Source: Nocardioides aquaticus
GTDB lineage: Bacteria > Actinomycetota > Actinomycetes > Propionibacteriales > Nocardioidaceae
Direction: 5' to 3'
Assembly: GCF_018459925.1 (NCBI RefSeq)
Contig: NZ_CP075371.1
Span: forward strand, 4,516,815 to 4,580,814
Length of the DNA stretch: 64,000 bases
The notes below the pieces were generated by a model that saw only the letters and a program-made list of their open reading frames with translations, made no database searches and was not told where the DNA came from. Positions 20,976 to 29,687 of the stretch are shown here, piece after piece (position 1 is the first letter of the stretch; each line of letters begins with the position of its first letter). Made by a program: the position numbers and the translations under genes.

Positions 20976-21550
20976 GGCGAGTCCGCGACGAGCGCCCGCA
21001 GCCCGCGGTCGACGAAGTCGAGGAGCCAGGTGAAGCTCTCGTCGACGTCGGTGTCGAGCTGGAAGCCGCGGGCCAGCTCGAGGTCGGCGAAGCCGTGGAG
21101 CATGCTGCGCAGCATCCGCATCGCGTGCACCTCCTGGGCGGGGTCCAGCCGGTACCCGTGCAGCACGGCGGCGAACGAGGCCAGGAACCGGGCGGTGGGA
21201 ACCTCCAGCGGGTCGTCGGAGCCGGTACGGCGGCCGGCGTTGATCGCGGCGTACCGACCGGGGTGCTCGTTCACGAAGGCCCGCATCGCCCGGGCGGCGG
21301 CGGCGAGCGCCTCACGGGCCGAGCGGCCCTGGGTGGCGTCGCGGATGGTGTCGCTGAGCTCGTGGGCGGCCAGGACCGCGATCCGGTGGGCGAGGTCGTC
21401 GAGGCCCTCGACGTGCTTGTAGAGCGAGGGGGTGCGGACGCCGAGCCGGTCGGCCACCTTCCCCATGCTGAGGTGGTCGAACCCGGTCTCGTCGGCCAGG
21501 TCGGCGGCCGCCTCGACGACGGTGGCCGGTGCCAGGCCGGCCCTAGGCAC
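20972..21550 (-). CDS. TetR-family transcriptional regulator
   Basis: A 192-residue repressor. The helix-turn-helix segment LSMGKVADRLGVRTPSLYKHV is at residues 28-48, and the rest matches the TetR ligand-binding fold with a WHG-type C-terminal domain. The GTG start at 21550 overlaps the end of the alpha/beta hydrolase gene (stop at 21543), and its own stop overlaps the GNAT start. It is thus translationally coupled to both and likely represses this operon through the palindromes upstream of the hydrolase at 22397-22424. Confidence 0.87.
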   Translation of the reverse strand: MPRAGLAPATVVEAAADLADETGFDHLSMGKVADRLGVRTPSLYKHVEGLDDLAHRIAVLAAHELSDTIRDATQGRSAREALAAAARAMRAFVNEHPGRYAAINAGRRTGSDDPLEVPTARFLASFAAVLHGYRLDPAQEVHAMRMLRSMLHGFADLELARGFQLDTDVDESFTWLLDFVDRGLRALVADSP

Positions 21551-22379
21551 GCGGGAGCGTCCGGGCCAGGAAGGGCAGCGTCAGCGCGACGACCTCGTCG
21601 GGGGTCTGCGTGTGCGGGTAGTGCCCGGCGCCCTCGATGACGGCGATCTCGCCCACGCCGTCGGGGAGGTCGGCCAGGATGAGCTCCGCCTCGGCGACCG
21701 GGTCGGCCCAGTCGGGGTCCAGGCTGCCCTCCACCACCAGCACGGGGCAGGAGACGTCCGGCAGGCGCGCGCCCGCGTCCGCCGGGCTCGACCCGCCCAT
21801 CGCCTTGAGGACCTTCATCCGGCCGTCCTCGTCGAGCGTCGTCACGATCCGGGCCAGCTCCGCGTCCCAGTCGGCCGGCTTCTCGGGCACGGCCGGGTCG
21901 AGGTACCTCGCCCACCCGCGCGAGCTCCCCGTGGTGACGGCCCACACCAGCCGGAGCGTCCCGGTGCGGTAGCGCCTGTTCCGCAGCAGGCCGCCGAGGC
22001 TGACGGACTGCGTGCGGGTGAAGGGCGCCAGCTCGATGACCCCGGTGACCACGTCGGGTGCGGTGGCGGCCGCGATCGTCGCCGCGCCGCCGCTGATCGA
22101 CTGGCCCATGATCACGGCCGGGCCGCCGAGGTGACGGACGAGGGCGACGAGGTCGCCGGCGATGTCGGTGCGGCTGTAGCCGTCCCAGCCCAGGCTGGAG
22201 TCGCCACAGCCGCGCAGGTCGACGTTGGCGACCCGGTAGCCGGCCGCCACCAGGGCGGGGACCACGAAGCGGTAGGAGTGCCGGGTGTCGCCCATCCCGT
22301 GGGCGAGGACGACCAGGGGCCCCTCGCCCTCGAGGTCGTAGGCGAGTGAGTGCTGGTCGATGCTCAGGTGGTGGGTCAT
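21543..22379 (-). CDS. Alpha/beta hydrolase
   Basis: A 278-residue alpha/beta-fold hydrolase. The oxyanion HGMG is near residue 28, the nucleophile elbow GQSISG has Ser near residue 94, the acid is in GSLDPDW and the catalytic His in GAGHYPHT near residue 255. All triad members are in order. The substrate is unknown; the sequence fits esterases or epoxide-hydrolase-like enzymes. It is the first gene of the leftward hydrolase-TetR-GNAT operon, starting 18 bases from a pair of TTAGC-type palindromes that are good candidates for its repressor. Confidence 0.88.
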   Translation of the reverse strand: MTHHLSIDQHSLAYDLEGEGPLVVLAHGMGDTRHSYRFVVPALVAAGYRVANVDLRGCGDSSLGWDGYSRTDIAGDLVALVRHLGGPAVIMGQSISGGAATIAAATAPDVVTGVIELAPFTRTQSVSLGGLLRNRRYRTGTLRLVWAVTTGSSRGWARYLDPAVPEKPADWDAELARIVTTLDEDGRMKVLKAMGGSSPADAGARLPDVSCPVLVVEGSLDPDWADPVAEAELILADLPDGVGEIAVIEGAGHYPHTQTPDEVVALTLPFLARTLPRA

Positions 22380-22396
22380 GGCGGACTCCAGGGTCG

Positions 22397-22424
22397 TTAG
22401 CTAATTCTCTTAGCCTGAGGCTAA
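22397..22424. promoter_or_regulatory. Candidate TetR operator palindromes
   Basis: Two related palindromes in an unusually AT-rich stretch: TTAGCTAA at 22397-22404 and TTAGCC-TGA-GGCTAA at 22410-22424 (perfect 6-base arms). They lie 18-45 bases upstream of the hydrolase start, where a promoter should be, and suit binding of the TetR protein encoded in the same operon. Confidence 0.5.
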
Positions 22425-22429
22425 CCTCA

Positions 22430-23026
22430 TTAGCCGTTCAGGTCAAGGAGGTGGTGCCGCACGACCCGCCGGCGCAGGGTCGGCGAGGCCACCACCTCGT
22501 ACCCGACGTCGAGGAACACCTGGAGCAGTCCCACCGAGGCCTCGTCCCAGATCACCGTCTTCCCGGGCACCGGCTCCGTCGGGTAGCCCTCCAGGACGTG
22601 GGCGCCGACCTGCCGGCCGTGCTCGACGGTGGCGGCCGCCAGCTCGTACATCAGCCCCTGCCGACGGAAGCCCTTGCGGACGACGAAGCAGGTCACCGAC
22701 CACACGCCCCCGAGGTCGGGATCCATCCGCATCCACGGCGCCTTGCGGCTCCACACCCGGGGGTAGTTCTCCCGCGGCTCGACCGCGACCCAGCCGGCCG
22801 GTTCACCGTCGAGGTAGCCGAGGAGACCGGACGTGGGCCCGTCGGTGCCGCACCCGGTCTGCTCCAGCAGGGCGGCGTCCCGCTGCTCCTGGGTGGTGTC
22901 ACGCCAGATCCAGCCGGGGGCCTTCAGCGCCTGGCAGCGGCACTTGCCGGCGCCACCCGTGTCGAACACCGCCTCGACGTCCTCCGTCGTGCACTGGTTG
23001 GCCGGTCTCCAGGTGAACTCGGGCAT
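22430..23026 (-). CDS. GNAT-family acetyltransferase
   Basis: A 198-residue predicted acetyltransferase. The acetyl-CoA binding loop is in VVRKGFRRQGLMYEL (near residue 115), preceded by the strand WSVTCFVV. Near the N-terminus a CRCQ cluster is followed by a Trp-rich segment (GWIWRDTT), a feature of a group of actinobacterial GNAT proteins. The ATG at 23026 directly precedes the conserved sequence. It is on the same strand as the efflux cassette upstream (46-base gap) and 51 bases from the hydrolase start. The substrate is unknown. Confidence 0.82.
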   Translation of the reverse strand: MPEFTWRPANQCTTEDVEAVFDTGGAGKCRCQALKAPGWIWRDTTQEQRDAALLEQTGCGTDGPTSGLLGYLDGEPAGWVAVEPRENYPRVWSRKAPWMRMDPDLGGVWSVTCFVVRKGFRRQGLMYELAAATVEHGRQVGAHVLEGYPTEPVPGKTVIWDEASVGLLQVFLDVGYEVVASPTLRRRVVRHHLLDLNG

Positions 23027-23071
23027 GCAGCACGCTAGCCCGGATCGGGCGTCCTGGCCCGGGCCCGTGGC

Positions 23072-23833
23072 CTAGGCGGTCGTGCGTCGGTAGACGGCGG
23101 TCGCGGCGACGTACGCGACGACCAGGAGGCCGACGCACCACCCGAGGGCGACCCAGAGGTCGCCACCGACCGGCTGCCCGGCGAACAGGCTCCGGATCGT
23201 GTCCACGACCGAGGTGACCGGTTGGTGCTCGGCGAAGGCCCGGACCGGCCCGGGCATGGTGTCGGTCGGCACGAACGCGGAGCTGAGGAAGGGCAGGAGG
23301 ATCAGCGGGTAGGAGAACGCGCTGGCGCCCTCGACCGAGCTCGCGGTCAGGCCCGGCACCACGGCGAACCAGGTCAGGGCCAGGGTGAAGAGGACCAGGA
23401 CGCCCGCCACCGCGAGCCACGCGGCCACGCCCGCCCCCGAGCGGAAGCCCATGAGCAGGGCGACCAGCACGACGACCACCAGCGAGACCAGGTTCGCCAC
23501 CAGCGAGGTCAGCACGTGGGCCCAGAGCACCGCCGAGCGCGCGATCGGCATGGACTGGAACCGTTCGAGGATGCCGCCCCTGAGGTCCAGGAACAGCCGG
23601 TAGGCGGTGTAGGCGATCCCCGAGGCGACGGTGATCAGCAGGATGCCGGGCAGCAGGTAGTCGACGTACGCGCCCTCACCGGTCTCGACCGCCCCGCCGA
23701 AGACGTAGACGAACAGCAGCAGGAAGGCGATCGGCATGACGGCGGTCGTGATGATCGTGTCCGGGCTCCGGACCACGTGGCGCAGGGAGCGTCCGGTGAG
23801 GGCGACGGTGTCACCGAGGGCGTGCGCGATCAT
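23072..23833 (-). CDS. ABC-2 type transporter permease (DrrB-like)
   Basis: A 253-residue membrane subunit of a drug-efflux ABC transporter, with six helices and the ABC-2 signature region LFLDLRGGILERFQSMPIARS near residue 88. Its ATG overlaps the TGA of the ATPase gene (ATGA), showing translational coupling. With the adjacent ATPase it matches DrrAB of daunorubicin exporters. The whole cassette (PadR, DUF1048, ATPase, permease) is a common actinobacterial efflux module. The transported compound is unknown; no biosynthetic genes are nearby, so self-protection against environmental compounds is more likely. Confidence 0.88.
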   Translation of the reverse strand: MIAHALGDTVALTGRSLRHVVRSPDTIITTAVMPIAFLLLFVYVFGGAVETGEGAYVDYLLPGILLITVASGIAYTAYRLFLDLRGGILERFQSMPIARSAVLWAHVLTSLVANLVSLVVVVLVALLMGFRSGAGVAAWLAVAGVLVLFTLALTWFAVVPGLTASSVEGASAFSYPLILLPFLSSAFVPTDTMPGPVRAFAEHQPVTSVVDTIRSLFAGQPVGGDLWVALGWCVGLLVVAYVAATAVYRRTTA

Positions 23834-24684
23834 CGCTGCCCCCTCTCCGTGGGGCCGTGCGGGACCCGGGGTGCGGGGCTGCCGCCGGCCGTGTCCGGGG
23901 CGCCGGTGAGCGCGAGGAAGACGTCCTCCAGGCTCGGCTGCTTCTCGACGCGCTCGACCCGGGCCGGCGGGAGCAGCCGCCGCAGCTCGGCGAGGGTGCC
24001 GTCCACGATGATCCGGCCCTCGTGCAGGATCGCGATCCGGTCGGCGAGGTGCTCGGCCTCGTCGAGGTACTGGGTGGTGAGCAGGACCGTGGTGCCCTGC
24101 GCCGCGAGGTCCTTGACGGTGCGCCACACCTCGAGTCGTGCCTGGGGGTCGAGCCCGGTGGTGGGCTCGTCGAGGAAGACGACCGGCGGGCTCCCGATCA
24201 GGCTCATCGCGATGTCGAGGCGCCGGCGCATGCCGCCGGAGTACGTCGCCACCCGTCGCCCGCCCGCGTCGGCGAGCGAGAAGCGCGCCAGCAGGTCGTC
24301 GGCGATCCGCTTCGGCGCTGCGAGGTGACGCAGACGCGCCATCAGGGTCAGGTTCTCCCGTCCGGTGAGGATCTCGTCGACGGCGGCGAACTGCCCGGTC
24401 AGGCTGATCGACCCGCGCACCTGCGCGGCCTGCGCACCGACGTCGTACCCGACCACGCTGGCGGTCCCCGCGTCGGCCTCGAGCAGCGTCGCCAGGATCT
24501 TGACGACCGTCGTCTTGCCCGCGCCGTTGGAGCCCAGCAGCGCGAGGACCGTGCCCGGGGCCACGTCGAGGTCCACACCGCGGAGCACCGGGAGCCCCCG
24601 GAAGGACTTCTCCAGGCCCCGCACGCTGATCGCCGGGACGGCGGCCTCGGCGCTGGCCTCGGCGGTGGCCGCCGGGGCGTTCAT
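23830..24684 (-). CDS. ABC transporter ATPase (DrrA-like)
   Basis: A 284-residue ATP-binding subunit. Walker A is GSNGAGKTT near residue 53, the signature is YSGGMRRR, Walker B is VVFLDEPTTGLD and the switch His region is TTQYLDEAEHLAD. The C-terminal extension containing PSLEDVFLALTG is typical of DrrA-type ATPases. It overlaps the DUF1048 gene (start at 24684, DUF1048 stop at 24681) and the permease gene downstream. All four genes of the cassette are coupled and should be repressed together by the PadR protein. Confidence 0.9.
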   Translation of the reverse strand: MNAPAATAEASAEAAVPAISVRGLEKSFRGLPVLRGVDLDVAPGTVLALLGSNGAGKTTVVKILATLLEADAGTASVVGYDVGAQAAQVRGSISLTGQFAAVDEILTGRENLTLMARLRHLAAPKRIADDLLARFSLADAGGRRVATYSGGMRRRLDIAMSLIGSPPVVFLDEPTTGLDPQARLEVWRTVKDLAAQGTTVLLTTQYLDEAEHLADRIAILHEGRIIVDGTLAELRRLLPPARVERVEKQPSLEDVFLALTGAPDTAGGSPAPRVPHGPTERGQR

Positions 24685-25061
24685 CCCTCGGTCCTCCGGC
24701 CGGCGTCGCCGGTCGCGTCGTCGATCGCCTTCGAGAGGCGGGCGCGCTCCTCGTCGATCCACTCCTTGCCCGAGTACGCCCGGGCGAACGCCTCCGCGAA
24801 CTCCACCGGGTCGTCGCCGACGACCGCGCGTACCGGGGTGCCGTCGAGCGCGGCGCGTTCCCAGAGATCGGCGTGGTCGGCGACCATCCTGACCAGGGTG
24901 TCACCGTCGGTGAACCCACCGGCGTAGGTGAGGTACCGGTCGACCGCCTTCGCGGCTCCTCGGTACGGCTCGTCCAGGGCCTCGATGCGGGCGACGGCCC
25001 GCCGGTACTGCCTCTTCTGCTCCAGCGACCCGGTGAGGGTCTCGATCCATCGTGCGACCAT
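24681..25061 (-). CDS. DUF1048 domain protein
   Basis: A 126-residue soluble protein matching DUF1048, a small helical family found almost always next to PadR regulators. Visible features are KRQYRRAVARIEALDEPYR near residue 16 and SGKEWIDEERARL near residue 95. The biochemical role is not established. The ATG at 25061 sits two bases after the PadR stop and the 3' end overlaps the ATPase start, so it belongs to the efflux operon. Confidence 0.8.
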   Translation of the reverse strand: MVARWIETLTGSLEQKRQYRRAVARIEALDEPYRGAAKAVDRYLTYAGGFTDGDTLVRMVADHADLWERAALDGTPVRAVVGDDPVEFAEAFARAYSGKEWIDEERARLSKAIDDATGDAGRRTEG

Positions 25062-25063
25062 GG

Positions 25064-25414
25064 TCAGGTGCCTTCTTCCTGCGGGTGTCCCGCGTCGTGG
25101 CGGAGCCGTTCGAGACGCTCGGCGAGGAAGCTCCAGGTCCTCCAGAACTCGGTGAGGTCGTCTCGTCCCTGCGCGTTGAGCGTGTAGACCTTGCGGGGTG
25201 GCCCCTTCTCGGACGGGACCTTCTCCACGTCCACCAGGCCGCGCTGCTCGATCCGGACGAGCAGCGCGTAGACGGTGCCCTCGGCGAGGTCGGCGAAGCC
25301 CTCCTCCCGCAACCGCGCGGTGATCTCGTAGCCGTACGCCGGCCTCACGGACAGGATCGCCAGCACGATGCCCTCGAGCGTCCCCTTCAGCAGCTCGGTC
25401 ATCTGCTTGCCCAC
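25064..25414 (-). CDS. PadR-family transcriptional repressor
   Basis: A 116-residue winged-helix repressor. The N-terminal DNA-binding domain starts with QMTELLKGTLEGIVLAIL and includes the PadR hallmark YGYEI and the wing segment LAEGTVYALLVRIEQRGLV; the C-terminal helix mediates dimerisation. The GTG at 25414 is chosen over one at 25435 because GGGAGGT lies at the right distance before it. It is first in the PadR-DUF1048-DrrAB operon, and a palindrome 43 bases upstream is its likely operator, giving drug-inducible autoregulation. Confidence 0.9.
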   Translation of the reverse strand: MGKQMTELLKGTLEGIVLAILSVRPAYGYEITARLREEGFADLAEGTVYALLVRIEQRGLVDVEKVPSEKGPPRKVYTLNAQGRDDLTEFWRTWSFLAERLERLRHDAGHPQEEGT

Positions 25415-25456
25415 GACGGCACCTCCCTGGCTCACTACTCAACGTTGCTGACTACC

Positions 25457-25472
25457 AGTACATAGTAGTACT
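25457..25472. promoter_or_regulatory. PadR operator palindrome
   Basis: AGTAC-ATAGTA-GTACT is a perfect 5-base inverted repeat with a 6-base AT-rich spacer, in the only AT-rich stretch upstream of the PadR gene. Position and symmetry fit the autoregulatory operator of the efflux cassette. Confidence 0.55.
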
Positions 25473-25611
25473 GAATAGCGATGGCGCAAGCCCCGGCCGA
25501 GGCGGATCCGAGGGGGCGTCGACCGATGAGTGCTGGTGCGCGGTCGGGTCGGCAGGTGGCAGGGGCGCCGTCGCCCGACCCGCCCGCCGCTCCACGAGGA
25601 GGCACCTGACC

Positions 25612-25943
25612 ATGATCGACGGACTGATGGCGCAGTGCACCGTCACCGACCTCGAGCGCGCCGAGGACTGGTACGCGCGTCTCCTCGGCCGGGGCCCGGA
25701 CGCTCGCCCGATGGCTGGCCTGCTCGAGTGGCACCTCGGCGACGCGTACGGCCTCCAGGTGTGGCGGGAGTCGGAGCGCGCCGGGCAGTCGTCGGTGGTG
25801 CTGACAGAGACAGCCCTCGACGAGGCTGCGGCGCACGCGTCCCACGTGGGGATCGACCACGACGGCCCACGACCGGGGGTGGGGCCAGGATCCTGCAGCT
25901 GGTCGATCCCGACGGCAACCGGGTGGTGATGACCGGGCCCTGA
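25612..25943 (+). pseudogene. VOC/glyoxalase-family protein, frameshifted
   Basis: A small vicinal-oxygen-chelate fold protein, about 110 residues if repaired. It starts with MIDGLMAQCTVTDLERAEDWYARLLG, typical of the fold's first beta-alpha-beta unit, and should end in ARILQLVDPDGNRVVMTGP, the usual C-terminal strand. These two parts are in different frames: a run of four G at 25881-25884 needs one more G. GGAGG lies just before the ATG. VOC proteins include dioxygenases, resistance proteins and uncharacterised enzymes; no function can be assigned. Confidence 0.75.
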
Positions 25944-26068
25944 CCGGCCGGCAGGGCTGGGGGCCGCCTGCGGTGCGCGCGACGCGGGGCGGCGGCGGGG
26001 CGGGTTCGCCGCGACCGTGCTGGTGGGAGGCGTTGCCACACCGGGCCGCGGGGTGCATCGTGCCGACC

Positions 26069-26395
26069 ATGCTGAGACTCGGGGCGGTCGTGATGAGGGT
26101 GTCCGCCATCGACCGGGCGCGCGCCTTCTGGTCCGCGGCGCTCGCCCTCGAGGGCGCCCCGCACCAGCCCGCGTTCCTCCTGCCGGGGGACGCAGCACCA
26201 GGCACCCGTCTCCATCTCGACGAGGAGGACCGGATGCACCTCGACCTGTGGGCCGACGACGAGGCCGACCAGCGGGTGCAGGTGGAGCGGCTGGTCTCGC
26301 TCGGCGCTCGACGGGTCGAGTGGGACTACCCGGAGGGAGCGGACTTCGTCGTGCTGGCCGACCCGGACGGCAACCTGTTCTGCGTCATCGCCTGA
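26069..26395 (+). CDS. VOC/glyoxalase-family protein
   Basis: A 108-residue vicinal-oxygen-chelate protein. The N-terminal LGAVVMRVSAIDRARAFWSAAL and the C-terminal DFVVLADPDGNLFCVIA are diagnostic of the fold, with possible metal ligands in HLDLWADD and the final strand. It probably forms a dimer. It follows the other VOC gene on the same strand but the two are not close in sequence. ATG 26069 is chosen; a GTG nine bases earlier is possible. It is convergent with dnaB, ending 14 bases away. Confidence 0.8.
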   Translation: MLRLGAVVMRVSAIDRARAFWSAALALEGAPHQPAFLLPGDAAPGTRLHLDEEDRMHLDLWADDEADQRVQVERLVSLGARRVEWDYPEGADFVVLADPDGNLFCVIA

Positions 26396-26408
26396 CGCGA
26401 CCCCGGGG

Positions 26409-27827
26409 TCAGTGCGCCATGTCGACGAAGCGTGAGTAGTGGCCCTGGAAGGCCACCGTGATGTCACGGGTCGCGCCGTTGCGGTGCTTGGCCACGATCA
26501 GGTCGGCCTCACCGGGGCGGGTCGACTCCTTCTCGTAGGCGTCGTCGCGGTGCAGCAGGATCACCATGTCGGCGTCCTGTTCGAGCGAGCCCGACTCGCG
26601 GAGGTCGCTCATCATCGGGCGCTTGTCACCGCGCTGCTCGGGACCACGGTTGAGCTGCGACAGCGCGATGATCGGCAGCTGCAGCTCCTTGGCCAGCAGC
26701 TTGATCTGGCGGGAGAACTCCGAGACCTCGAGCTGGCGGGACTCGACCTTGCGGCCGGACGTCATCAGCTGCATGTAGTCGATCACGATCAGCTTGAGGT
26801 CGTGGCGCTGCTTGAGCCGGCGGGCCTTGGCCCGGATCTCCATCATCGTCATGTTGGGCGAGTCGTCGATGAACATCGGCGCCGACGACACCCGGCCCAT
26901 GTGACGCGCGAGCTTGTCCCAGTCGGCCTGGTCCATCTTGCCGTTGCGGATGTGGTTCAGCGGCACCTTCGCCTCGGCCGACAGCAGCCGCATCGTGATC
27001 TCGGAACGCGTCATCTCGAGGCTGAAGAAGACGCTGGCCAGGTTGTTGTGGATGGACGCCGCGCGGCAGAAGTCCAGAGCCAGGGTCGACTTGCCCATCG
27101 CGGGACGAGCCGCCACGATCACCATCTGCCCGGAGTGCAGACCGTTCGTCAGGTCGTCGAGGTCGGCGAAGCCGGTGGGCACGCCGTAGAGCCCGGCCTC
27201 GCGGTTGCCGATGGCCTCGATCTCGTCGAGGACGCCGTCCATGATGTCGGCCAGCGGCGCGAAGTCCTCGCTGCTGCGCTTGTCGGTGACGGTGTAGATC
27301 TCGGCCTGGGCGCGGTCGACGACGTCGTCGACCTGGCCCTCCCCGGCGTACCCGATCTGCACGATCTTGGTGCCGGCGTCGACGAGGCGGCGCAGGATCG
27401 CCTTCTCCCGGACGATCTCGGCGTAGAACTGGGCGTTGGCCGCGATCGGGACGTTGGAGGCCAGGGTGTGCAGGTACGGCGCGCCGCCGACGCGCTGCAG
27501 GTGGCCCTGGCGCTGCAGCTCGGCCGAGACGGTGACCATGTCGACCGGCTCGCCGCGGCCGAACAGGTCGATCACCGCGTCGTGGATGGTCTCGTGCGAG
27601 GGGCGGTAGTAGTCCGTGCCGCGCAGGACCTCGGAGACGTCGGCGATCGCGTCCTTGGAGATCAGCATCGCGCCGAGCACGGACTGCTCGGCGGCCATGT
27701 CCTGCGGGGGCGTGCGAGCCCCCGCCGAGGACGACGGCGCCTCCCCCGGCGCGTAGGGCATCGGCCCGTCGCCCCACTCCTCGAAGGGGGGTTCGGCGAA
27801 GCGGTCCTGGGACTCGGTCACGCTCAC
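26409..27827 (-). CDS. dnaB: Replicative DNA helicase DnaB
   Basis: A hexameric 5'-3' helicase that unwinds DNA at the replication fork; 472 residues. The N-terminal domain (residues 40-145, from TPPQDMAAEQSVLGAML) binds primase; the RecA-like C-terminal domain has Walker A ARPAMGKST near residue 240, Walker B LIVIDYMQLM and the DnaB motif SLEQDADMVILLHR. Length is normal for actinobacteria and no intein interrupts it. The GTG at 27827 has AGGAGG 7 bases upstream; the 40-residue lead before the conserved core is acidic and Pro-rich. The upstream region contains DnaA-box-like sequences. Confidence 0.95.
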   Translation of the reverse strand: MSVTESQDRFAEPPFEEWGDGPMPYAPGEAPSSSAGARTPPQDMAAEQSVLGAMLISKDAIADVSEVLRGTDYYRPSHETIHDAVIDLFGRGEPVDMVTVSAELQRQGHLQRVGGAPYLHTLASNVPIAANAQFYAEIVREKAILRRLVDAGTKIVQIGYAGEGQVDDVVDRAQAEIYTVTDKRSSEDFAPLADIMDGVLDEIEAIGNREAGLYGVPTGFADLDDLTNGLHSGQMVIVAARPAMGKSTLALDFCRAASIHNNLASVFFSLEMTRSEITMRLLSAEAKVPLNHIRNGKMDQADWDKLARHMGRVSSAPMFIDDSPNMTMMEIRAKARRLKQRHDLKLIVIDYMQLMTSGRKVESRQLEVSEFSRQIKLLAKELQLPIIALSQLNRGPEQRGDKRPMMSDLRESGSLEQDADMVILLHRDDAYEKESTRPGEADLIVAKHRNGATRDITVAFQGHYSRFVDMAH

Positions 27828-28275
27828 GCGGCGGCCTCCTCGGCGGGTCGGCGGGACAGGTCGTGGGGGGTGCTGGGCGACCTCGGGACCGACGCTAGGG
27901 CCGGGCACCGACAGCGCTCCCAGCCCGACCGGAACCGCGACCGTACGGCCGCGCGGAGGTCTCCACCTAACCCGTTGTCCACAGGACCTGTGGATAACCT
28001 GGGGACAACTCGGGAAGACGTGCCGGAACCTGTGGGGTGAGTGTGGGCGACCCTGTGGACGACACGCCGTCCCGATCCCCAACACCCCGCCTGACCTGCT
28101 GTGATACGCCAGGCCGCATGTGGAACTGAGAAAGTTCGGTCCCACCGACGTTTACCCGCCGTCCATGTCAAGACCCTCTGCACGTCGACGACAGGGCCGG
28201 ACCTAAGTCAGACTTTCCACAGACAGACCCCCGTTATCCACCGGGCCGATCCGGCCCTTGTCAAGCAGGAGCCAG
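27828..28275. other. Intergenic region with DnaA-box-like cluster between dnaB and MATE gene
   Basis: About 450 bases without a gene between divergent dnaB and the MATE exporter. TTGTCCACA at 27975-27983 and TTATCCACA (minus strand) at 27989-27997 face each other five bases apart. Weaker copies are at 28054-28062 (TGTGGACGA) and 28234-28242 (TTATCCACC). The region must also hold both promoters, which I cannot place with confidence. Confidence 0.6.
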
Positions 28276-29646
28276 GTGCGCACCCCACCCGCCCGCGCTG
28301 ACCTGCGAGGACACCGCAGGCGCCACGACCGCGAGATCGTCCGGCTCGCCGTGCCGGCCTTCCTGGCCCTCGTCGCGGAGCCCCTCTTCCTGCTCGGCGA
28401 CGCCGCCGTGGTCGGCCACCTGGGCACGGTCCCGCTGGCCGGACTGGGCGTCGCGGCCACCGTGCTGCAGACCGTGGTCGGGCTCTGCGTGTTCCTGGCG
28501 TACGGCACCACCGCCAGCGTGGCCCGCCGGGTCGGCGCCGGCGACCGGGCCGGGGCGCTGGCCCAGGGCGTCGACGGGATCTGGCTGGCCGTGCTCATCG
28601 GCGTCGTGGCCACCGGCGGCCTGCTGGCGCTCGCGGGCCCCCTGGTCGGGGTCTTCGGCGCCGAGGCCGCGGTCGAGGACGCGGCGCTCACGTACCTGCG
28701 CATCGCCGCGCTCGGGACCACCCCGCTGCTGGTCATGCTGGCCGCGACCGGCGTCCTGCGCGGCTTCCAGGACGTCCGCACCCCGCTGGTCGTCGCCGTC
28801 GTGGGCAACGTGGTCAACCTCGCCCTCAACGTCCTGCTGGTCTTCGGCGCCGGCCCGGTGCCCGCCCTCGGCATCGCCGGCTCCGCGATCGGCTCGGTGG
28901 TCGCCCAGGTCCTCAGCGCCGCGGCGCTGGTGGCGGTCGTCGTGCGCGGCGCCCGCCGCGAGGGCGCCTCGCTGCGCCCCGACACCCGCGGGGTCCGCGA
29001 GGCCGCCCGGGCCGCAGGGCCGCTGGTGGTGCGCACCCTCACCCTGCGCGCCGCGCTGCTGGTCACGACGTACGCCGTCGCGCTCGCCCCGGCCACCGAG
29101 CGCACCGTCGACCTGGCCACCCACCAGCTGGCGATGACCCTGTGGACGTTCCTGGCGTTCGTGCTGGACGCCATCGCGATCGCCGCGCAGGCCATCACCG
29201 GCCGCTACCTCGGGGCCGGGGACGTCGAGGGCACCCGGGCGGTGACCCGGCGGATGGTGCGGTGGGGCGTGGTCAGCGGCGTGGTCACCGGGGTGCTGCT
29301 GGCCGGCGCCGCCCCGCTGCTGGGCCCGCTGTTCAGCAGCGACGCCCAGGTGCACGAGCGCCTGGTCCCGGTGCTGCTCGTCGCCGCGCTGGCCCAGCCG
29401 CTGGCCGGTGTCGTGTTCGTCCTCGACGGCGTCCTGATCGGCGCCGGGGACGGGGCCTACCTCGCCCGGGCCGGGGCCCTGGTCCTGCTCGCGCACGCCC
29501 CCGTCGTGCTGCTCGTGGCCGGCGCCGGTGGTGGCCTGGTGGGGGTGTGGGCGGTGTTCTCGTTCGTCTTCATGGGCGCCCGCGGCCTGGCCCTGGTCCA
29601 CCGCGAGCGCGGTGACACCTGGCTGGTCACCGGCGCCGGCCGCTGA
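28276..29646 (+). CDS. MATE family efflux transporter
   Basis: A 456-residue multidrug/toxic compound extrusion protein with twelve predicted helices in two homologous halves, in the DinF-like branch. It starts the fold with REIVRLAVPAFLALVAEPLFLLGD, characteristic of the family, and includes GTTASVARRVGAGD after helix 2. Cation-coupled export of organic compounds is expected; the substrate is unknown. The GTG at 28276 is preceded by CAGGAG. This gene commonly sits between dnaB and the rplI operon in related actinobacteria. A small membrane-protein gene follows after 41 bases. Confidence 0.88.
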   Translation: MRTPPARADLRGHRRRHDREIVRLAVPAFLALVAEPLFLLGDAAVVGHLGTVPLAGLGVAATVLQTVVGLCVFLAYGTTASVARRVGAGDRAGALAQGVDGIWLAVLIGVVATGGLLALAGPLVGVFGAEAAVEDAALTYLRIAALGTTPLLVMLAATGVLRGFQDVRTPLVVAVVGNVVNLALNVLLVFGAGPVPALGIAGSAIGSVVAQVLSAAALVAVVVRGARREGASLRPDTRGVREAARAAGPLVVRTLTLRAALLVTTYAVALAPATERTVDLATHQLAMTLWTFLAFVLDAIAIAAQAITGRYLGAGDVEGTRAVTRRMVRWGVVSGVVTGVLLAGAAPLLGPLFSSDAQVHERLVPVLLVAALAQPLAGVVFVLDGVLIGAGDGAYLARAGALVLLAHAPVVLLVAGAGGGLVGVWAVFSFVFMGARGLALVHRERGDTWLVTGAGR

Positions 29647-29687
29647 CCGGCCCGCGGCAGGCGTCCCGGCCGTGCCAGCATGAGCGC

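Noticed and set aside
23436..23821. Defence-system or toxin-antitoxin genes in the accessory left half
   Set aside because: Small genes there resolve into PadR, DUF1048, VOC, GNAT and ABC subunits; no nuclease, toxin or abortive-infection motif was seen.
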